Assembly: GCF_023100905.1 (NCBI RefSeq)
Contig: NZ_CP064686.1
Coordinates: 7,094,001 to 7,158,000, forward strand
Length of the DNA stretch: 64,000 nt
Direction of reading: 5' to 3'
Source: Bradyrhizobium sp. 4
GTDB lineage: Bacteria; Pseudomonadota; Alphaproteobacteria; Rhizobiales; Xanthobacteraceae
Shown here: positions 59,022 to 64,000 of the stretch, one piece after another
Layout of the letters: every line of letters starts with the position of its first letter
Position numbering within the stretch: the stretch's first letter is position 1
Program-made: the position numbers and the translations under genes
Notes under the pieces: model-generated
The model's input: the letters and a program-made list of their open reading frames with translations, nothing else
Told to the model about the DNA's origin: nothing
Database searches by the model: none

Positions 59022-61103
59022 TTATGCGGTCCTCACCGCGCCCAAAAAGCCCTCGACCGCCACGCGGAGACGATCGGCGTCGGCGGACATTTTCGACACG
59101 GACACCGACAGCACCGAACCGGCATTGCCCGTTTCCTGGTTGAGCCTGGCGACGCTGCCGATGGTGTCGGTGACCTCGCGGGTTCCCTGCGCGGCCTGCT
59201 GGAAGTTGCGGGAGATCTCGGTGGTGGCAGCGCGCTGCTGTTCGACCGCTGCCGCGATCGCCGTCATCTTCTCGTCGATGCCGCTGATCGCGCCGCCGAT
59301 CGCGCGGATGGCAGTGACCGCCTGGCCCGTCGCGCCCTGGATCTCCGCGACCTGGCGGGAGATCTCTTCCGTCGCCGTCGCCGTCTGCGAGGCGAGGCTC
59401 TTGACCTCGCCGGCGACCACGGCGAAGCCGCGGCCGGCCTCGCCCGCGCGCGCAGCTTCGATGGTGGCGTTCAACGCCAGCAGATTGGTCTGTCCTGCAA
59501 TGGCATTGATCATCTTCACGACCTCGCCGATGCGGCCAGCGGTCTGATCGAGGATCTCGACCGTCGCATTGGTCTGCGCTGCCTGCGACACGGCTTCACG
59601 GGCCTCGCGTGCGCTGGCCTGCACCTGCGCGGAGATCTCGCCGACGGACGCGGAGAGTTCTTCGGTTGCGGCCGCGATGGTCTCGAGATTGTTGGTGGCC
59701 TGTTCGGCGGAGGACGAGACCGCCGCGGTCTGGCTGCTCGATTCTGACACCAGCGAGCGCACGTCGGTCGCGGTGGCATCGAGCTCCTTCGTCGACGCCG
59801 CAACGCTGTGAATGACGGCTTGCACGGTGTCGTCGAAACTGCGGCAAGCCGCATCGACGGTACCGGAGCGGGCGAGCTGCAGCGCCTGCTGCGATTCGCG
59901 TTCCCGGCCCAGGCGTTCCGCGGTCGCCGCGCTCTCGCGCAAGCTTTCGAGCGCGGCGGCCATGGTGCCGAACTCGTCGGGATACCTGGATTGCGGGACG
60001 GGCGTCGCGTAGTCGCGGGCGCTGATCTTGGCGATAGCATCCAGGATGGCACGCACCGGGCGCATGAGGCGGTTGCGGATCACGTACACGCCGGCCAGGG
60101 TCACGGCGAGCGCGAGCAGGAACGCGAGCGACTGCACGACGAGATTGGTGAGCGCCCTAGCCTGCACCGTCTCCGCCCGGACGATCGACTGGTCGAGCGC
60201 CTTGTTCGCCACCGCGACGATGGACGCGAAGGGTGACTGACACAGCGTATTCCATTCCGCGGCGGGCATCGCGGGCTTGCCGCTGCCGTCGAAATTCTTG
60301 GTGAGGTCGCCGATCTGCTTGAGGGCACCGTCGGTCTTGGCCTTCGCGTCCGTCGCTGCCGTCACCAGCTCCGCCGCTACGCCCGGCGCAGCCAGCAACT
60401 CGGCCATGCCCGCCCAGCCGGAGGTGATCGTGCCATCCCATTGCGCCACTGACCGCTTCTGAACGTCGTCGAGCGGCTTGCTGCCGTTGACGTTGGAGCG
60501 CAGCGACGAGCAATGGATTCCATAGCGATCGCGCACCTGCCAGGCGAAGCGCCGGACCTGGATCATGCGTGCGATGAAGGGGTCGTCCATCCAGGCACGG
60601 TTCGACACCGCGGTGGAGGCGAGGTTGGCCGTGTCGATCACCTTCGTGACGGCGTCATACCAGGAGTTGGTGCGCTCGATCTTGCGCTCGGCACGCGGAC
60701 GCTTGGCCTCGTCGTAGAACAGCTGGAATTGCGGCGCCGCGGCGCTCCAGCCCTGCTTCAATGTGCCGGCGAGTTCGTCGCGGCGGGCGAAGTCGACGGT
60801 GGCAAGCGCGGCTCCGATCGCGTCATAGCCGCCCTGCTCGGCCTTCTCCGCCGCCTCTAGTTTTGCTCGCGGATCATCCTCGCCGAGAATCGCGCTCTGG
60901 GCATCGCCACGATTGTTGCGCAGCGCCAGCACGCCATGGAAGATCGCCTTGTCGGCCGCGGCAAGCCGCGCGGTCTCGAGGCTGTCGCTATAGCGGCCGA
61001 ACGCCCCGACCATCTGGATCGCCGTGGAGGCCAGCGCACCCGCGGCCAGCAGGGCCATCAAGGTCAGGAGGAGCGAACTTACCGATTTCTTAAACATTGC
61101 CAT
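59022..61103 (-). CDS. Methyl-accepting chemotaxis protein
   Basis: A 693-residue chemoreceptor: N-terminal TM1 (LLLTLMALLAAGALASTAIQ), a long periplasmic sensing region (~residues 35-320) of unknown type, TM2 (LAFLLALAVTLAGVYVI), HAMP (RNRLMRPVRAILDAIAKISA), and the signalling hairpin (GEAGRGFAVVAGEVKSLASQ). No pentapeptide CheR/CheB tether at the end. Transcribed alone; a second in-frame ATG at 61097 is possible. Confidence 0.93.
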   Translation of the reverse strand: MAMFKKSVSSLLLTLMALLAAGALASTAIQMVGAFGRYSDSLETARLAAADKAIFHGVLALRNNRGDAQSAILGEDDPRAKLEAAEKAEQGGYDAIGAALATVDFARRDELAGTLKQGWSAAAPQFQLFYDEAKRPRAERKIERTNSWYDAVTKVIDTANLASTAVSNRAWMDDPFIARMIQVRRFAWQVRDRYGIHCSSLRSNVNGSKPLDDVQKRSVAQWDGTITSGWAGMAELLAAPGVAAELVTAATDAKAKTDGALKQIGDLTKNFDGSGKPAMPAAEWNTLCQSPFASIVAVANKALDQSIVRAETVQARALTNLVVQSLAFLLALAVTLAGVYVIRNRLMRPVRAILDAIAKISARDYATPVPQSRYPDEFGTMAAALESLRESAATAERLGRERESQQALQLARSGTVDAACRSFDDTVQAVIHSVAASTKELDATATDVRSLVSESSSQTAAVSSSAEQATNNLETIAAATEELSASVGEISAQVQASAREAREAVSQAAQTNATVEILDQTAGRIGEVVKMINAIAGQTNLLALNATIEAARAGEAGRGFAVVAGEVKSLASQTATATEEISRQVAEIQGATGQAVTAIRAIGGAISGIDEKMTAIAAAVEQQRAATTEISRNFQQAAQGTREVTDTIGSVARLNQETGNAGSVLSVSVSKMSADADRLRVAVEGFLGAVRTA

Positions 61104-61223
61104 GGTGTCGGGGGCCTATTCTTTCGAGCGCCACCTTGCCCGCGACATGCCAATGTTCCGTTAAGGTTTTAATCGAATTGTCGTGAGTTTCCCGGCCCGA
61201 CAAGCCTTCCTGCAGCCCGGACT

Positions 61224-61994
61224 TCACGCAACTTTCGTGAAATCCGGCGGGCGGCGCTCCGCAAATGCCGTGAAGGCCTCGCGCGCCTCGGCGGTACGCA
61301 GGCGCAGTCCGAACTGCTCGCCTTCGGCATTCATCTGCGCGACCAGCGCCTCGCCATTGCGCATCAGCTTCTTGGTGGCGGTGAGCGCGCCGGCCGGCTG
61401 ACGGGCAAGACGCTGCGCCAGCGCGAGCGCTTCGGCATCGAGCTTGTCGAGCGGCACCACGCGGTTGGCGAGCCCCCATTCCAGAGCGGATTTGGCCGGC
61501 ACGGTCTCGCCCAGCGCGAACATCTCGTAGGCCCGCGCGTAGCCGATGCGCGCCGGCATCAGCAGGCTGGAGGCGGCTTCCGGCACAAGCGCAAGGCTGA
61601 CGAAGGGCGTCGACAATTGCGCGTTGTCGGCAAGCACGACGAGATCGCAATGCAGCAGCATCGTGGTGCCGACGCCGACGGCGCGGCCCTGCACCGCCGC
61701 AACCAAGGGCCGGGTGCAGCGCGCCAGCGACTGGATGAAGCGCACGACGTTGCGGCTTCCTTCCGACTTGCCCGCTGCGACCGCGGCGAATTCGCCGACG
61801 TCGTTGCCGGCAGTGAACATGTCGCCTTCGCCGCGGATCAGGATCACGCGGGCCGACGCATCCGACTCGGCGGATTCGATGGCGTCGGCAAGTATGCCGT
61901 ACATCGCATCCGTCAGCGCGTTCTTCTTGTCGGGGCGCGCCAGCGTGAGCGTGAGAATTCCGCCGTTGTTCTCGATCCGGACTTGGTCAGTCAT
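61224..61994 (-). CDS. Enoyl-CoA hydratase/isomerase family protein
   Basis: A 256-residue crotonase-fold enzyme: LTLARPDKKNALTDAMYGIL, oxyanion-hole segment IRGEGDMFTAGNDVGEF, and VQGRAVGVGTTMLLHCDLVV. It hydrates or isomerises enoyl-CoA esters of fatty acid breakdown. The MarR gene upstream overlaps it by four bases, implying co-transcription and likely local control. Confidence 0.92.
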   Translation of the reverse strand: MTDQVRIENNGGILTLTLARPDKKNALTDAMYGILADAIESAESDASARVILIRGEGDMFTAGNDVGEFAAVAAGKSEGSRNVVRFIQSLARCTRPLVAAVQGRAVGVGTTMLLHCDLVVLADNAQLSTPFVSLALVPEAASSLLMPARIGYARAYEMFALGETVPAKSALEWGLANRVVPLDKLDAEALALAQRLARQPAGALTATKKLMRNGEALVAQMNAEGEQFGLRLRTAEAREAFTAFAERRPPDFTKVA

Positions 61995-62440
61995 TCGTTC
62001 GCTCCTCTTGGGAATTTATCCTGAATGCGCGTCAGCCAGCGCGCGACGACGTCGATCTCCGCGCCGGTAAATCCTTCCGTCAATGCCGCATTGACCTTTG
62101 CTGCGCTGGCCTTCGCCTGCGCCAGCGCCGTTCGCCCCTTCGGCGTCAGCCAGACGCGCCAGGCGCGACCATCCTCGTGATCCGCGCGCCGCTCGACCAG
62201 TTTAGCCGCCGCCGTACGGTCGACCAGCCCCGAGATGCCGGCCGGCCCCATGTCGAGCGCCGCGGCGGCCTCGCCCATCAGGACGCCGTCCTGCTTGCCG
62301 AGGATGAACAGGAGTCCTGCCTGCGCCGGCGTGACCTCGCTCGAAGGCTGCCCCGCCATCCAGCGCTGCAAGCGCCGCTGCGCGACGCTCAGCAGGTAGA
62401 TCAGCCGATGATGCCCCCCGCCGACTTCTTTATTTCGCAT
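61991..62440 (-). CDS. MarR family transcriptional regulator
   Basis: A 149-residue winged-HTH regulator: VTPAQAGLLFILGKQDGVLM, GEAAAALDMGPAGISGLVDR and LVERRADHEDGRAWRVWLTP. The start ATG 62440 lies at the centre of an 18-bp palindrome, so a MarR dimer bound there would block its own translation start region. It is the first gene of a two-gene unit with the enoyl-CoA hydratase. Confidence 0.9.
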   Translation of the reverse strand: MRNKEVGGGHHRLIYLLSVAQRRLQRWMAGQPSSEVTPAQAGLLFILGKQDGVLMGEAAAALDMGPAGISGLVDRTAAAKLVERRADHEDGRAWRVWLTPKGRTALAQAKASAAKVNAALTEGFTGAEIDVVARWLTRIQDKFPRGANE

Positions 62441-62448
62441 GCGAAATA
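62431..62448. promoter_or_regulatory. Perfect palindrome centred on the MarR start codon
   Basis: TATTTCGCA-TGCGAAATA, nine-base arms with no spacer. The ATG of the MarR gene (minus strand) is at its centre. Likely the operator of this autoregulated MarR/crotonase unit. Confidence 0.75.
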
Positions 62449-62648
62449 TATAATCGAAGCGGCCCGGAATGTCAAAGGACGGCAGCTGGATCGATGTGCC
62501 ACGGCATCGTCGAGCAACAGCGCCGCACCGGCGCACCAGAACCTCACCCACCAATCGCAATTAGTCGCCGCCGCCCAGCTTGACGATCGCTTCTTTTTGT
62601 TCCCTATTCGTTCTATTCAATCATAGATTGTATCGAAGACCTTTCGTG

Positions 62649-63302
62649 ATGAACAGTATGCGTGGCGAGAACCAGCCGACCCAGCTCGTAATTCATAATG
62701 ACGATGATACGCCGGACCAATTCGTGATGGATCTGCTTCGGCAGGTTTTCGGCAGATCAGACCGTGAAGCGACCGCGCTCATCACCCAGATCGAGCAGAA
62801 GGAAAAAGCGGTTTGCGGGCCTTACCCGCAATCGGTTGCCGAAGCCCTTTTCAAATCTGCGCAACAATCCATCGAATTGGCCGGCCACCAACTGCAGGTC
62901 ACGCTAGAGGCGGTCAAGACTCCTTGCGAACTCTGTGGCAAGCCTGAGGGACAGACCGACGTTCGTATCGGCGACCGAACGGTCTGGCTGTGCAGCGACT
63001 GCATGCGTGCGGCGGATGAACCCTCGAACGAACAAGAGGAAGATTTCGACTTTGCTTGCGACGTTCTCGATTGGCACCTTGCCAGCACCGCGCGCAGCAA
63101 ACTCGTGACCACGATCCGCCAATTTCCCGGCCACATGCGGGTCGATCTTCAAGCCGCGGTCGACCGGCTCTTCGGCAAGGCCATCCGGCTGGTGGGACTG
63201 AACGAGGAGCAGCGCTACGAAACGCTGTCGATCCCACGACTGCTCAAGGAGGGCCGCTATGCGATCGCGATTGCCCGCTGCAATATTCCGACGTCGATGT
63301 AG
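62649..63302 (+). CDS. ClpS-like adaptor domain with ClpX-type zinc finger
   Basis: A 217-residue protein. Residues ~10-90 follow ClpS (LVIHNDDDTPDQFVMDLLRQ; EKAVCGPYPQSVAEALFKSA). Residues ~97-122 form a zinc finger CxxC-X18-CxxC (CELCGK ... CSDC), the ClpX spacing. The C-terminal ~90 residues (LVTTIRQFPGHMRVDLQAAV) are unassigned. ATG 62649 was preferred to a TTG at 62580. Its end probably continues, in the -1 frame from about 63275, into the AAA+ ATPase that follows. Confidence 0.8.
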   Translation: MNSMRGENQPTQLVIHNDDDTPDQFVMDLLRQVFGRSDREATALITQIEQKEKAVCGPYPQSVAEALFKSAQQSIELAGHQLQVTLEAVKTPCELCGKPEGQTDVRIGDRTVWLCSDCMRAADEPSNEQEEDFDFACDVLDWHLASTARSKLVTTIRQFPGHMRVDLQAAVDRLFGKAIRLVGLNEEQRYETLSIPRLLKEGRYAIAIARCNIPTSM

Positions 63303-64000
63303 GCGAGAAGAGCCCGGTCAAGTGTCTGGATAACGGACTATGGCTGTGTGAGCAGGATCATCTCCGCTATGCGGTTTTGCTCTGCGCACACCGCGAATAC
63401 AGTCGCGAGCCCGGCATTCGGATCGAGATCCTGGTGCCTTCAGGTTCCGCAGGCGCGGCTCTCGTCCAGCAATGCTTCAATGAATTGGAGGAAGCCGTAC
63501 AGGCTGCGCGGACCTATCGCGGCAAGATCCTGTCGCTCGATGCCGACTCCGACTATCGCGGTCGCTCGCGCGGCATCACGGTGCATCGCTTGCCGCAGGT
63601 CGCGCGCGACGAGGTGATTCTGCCGGAGCAGACCCTGCGGCTGCTCGATCGCAACGTTCTGACCTTCGTCAACACCCGAGACCAATTGCGCCGGCTGGGT
63701 CAATCGACACGCAAAGGCATCTTGCTGTACGGGCCGCTGGGCACCGGCAAGACCCACACGATCCGCTATCTCGCAACGCATTTGCCCGGGCATACGACGT
63801 TGATCATCACGGCCGAGCAGATCGGTCTGCTCGGCGCCTATATGAGCCTGGCACGCCTGCTCCAGCCGTCGATGGTGGTGATCGAGGATGTCGATCTCAT
63901 CGCCCGCGACCGCGATGACATGGGGCCGTGTGCGGAATCCATGCTGAACAAGCTGCTCAACGAGATGGACGGGCTGAAGGAAGACGCCGACATCCTGTTC
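63275..64000 (+). CDS. AAA+ ATPase, in-frame continuation (both ends open)
   Basis: From codon 63275 (PLQYSDVDVGEK) the frame has no start codon but is fully coding to the window end: CLDNGLWLCEQDHLRYAVLL, RSRGITVHRLPQVARDEVIL, Walker A LLYGPLGTGKTHTIRYLAT, Walker B MVVIEDVDLIARDRDD, and LLNEMDGLKEDADILF. It is the fused ATPase of cell-division-cycle-48-like AAA proteins. The missing start and frame offset suggest one ancestral gene with the ClpS-like part. The 3' end lies beyond the window. Confidence 0.8.

Noticed and set aside
63348..63617. A separate small protein frame within the ATPase region
   Set aside because: It overlaps the AAA-coding frame, which has Walker motifs; the small frame has none.

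Overview
The window is high-GC alphaproteobacterial chromosome, most likely Bradyrhizobium or a close relative. Supporting signs are the maf/yacG/tRNA-Phe and hisD/UPF0262/low-molecular-weight phosphatase neighbourhoods, an ECF11-type sigma/ChrR pair, a rhizobial-style phn layout and several short palindromic repeat families of the kind scattered through Bradyrhizobium genomes. The genus call is inference from gene content and was not checked by a search.

Layout. 0-7.5 kb: the 3' part of a sensor histidine kinase, oleate hydratase, a His-rich secreted protein, and a minus-strand operon (amine oxidase, RibD-like reductase, nitrobindin-like barrel). 7.5-10.3 kb: a small repeat peptide and two tandem LuxR paralogues. 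10.3-18.2 kb: a stress-lipid module with sigma/ChrR, a second ECF sigma factor, TspO, DUF2177, DUF1295, and an FAD oxidoreductase-DUF1365-cyclopropane synthase operon. Four promoters in it share TGATCC-N16-CGTTYC/A, so the first sigma factor probably drives the whole module. A 21-bp copy of the LuxR 3' end lies at its far edge. 18.2-25.3 kb: housekeeping genes (tRNA-Phe, yacG, maf, phosphatase, UPF0262, hisD) and an SDR/TetR divergon. 25.3-33.6 kb: hydrolases, a cNMP-domain flavoprotein, tRNA-Thr, a stretch of dispersed repeats and broken genes, and a Tat/ferric-reductase-like pair. 33.6-42.4 kb: an IclR-controlled catabolic operon of meta-cleavage-type enzymes, metY and a hydrolase. 43.5-57.8 kb: a complete carbon-phosphorus lyase locus (phnGHIJKLMN, phnF, phnCDEE, a hexapeptide transferase, a second phnM, a DUF1045 2H-phosphoesterase-like gene) with visible PhnF and Pho-box sites. 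58-62.5 kb: a DHDPS-like aldolase, a chemoreceptor, and an enoyl-CoA hydratase with its MarR regulator. 62.6-64 kb: a ClpS-like/ClpX-zinc-finger protein running, apparently across a frameshift, into an AAA+ ATPase cut by the window end.

The least ordinary items are the ClpS-zinc finger-AAA unit at the right edge, the self-consistent ECF promoter set at 10.4-14.7 kb, the LuxR 3'-end direct repeat that brackets that module, and palindromic repeats whose arms supply the stop codons of three different genes.
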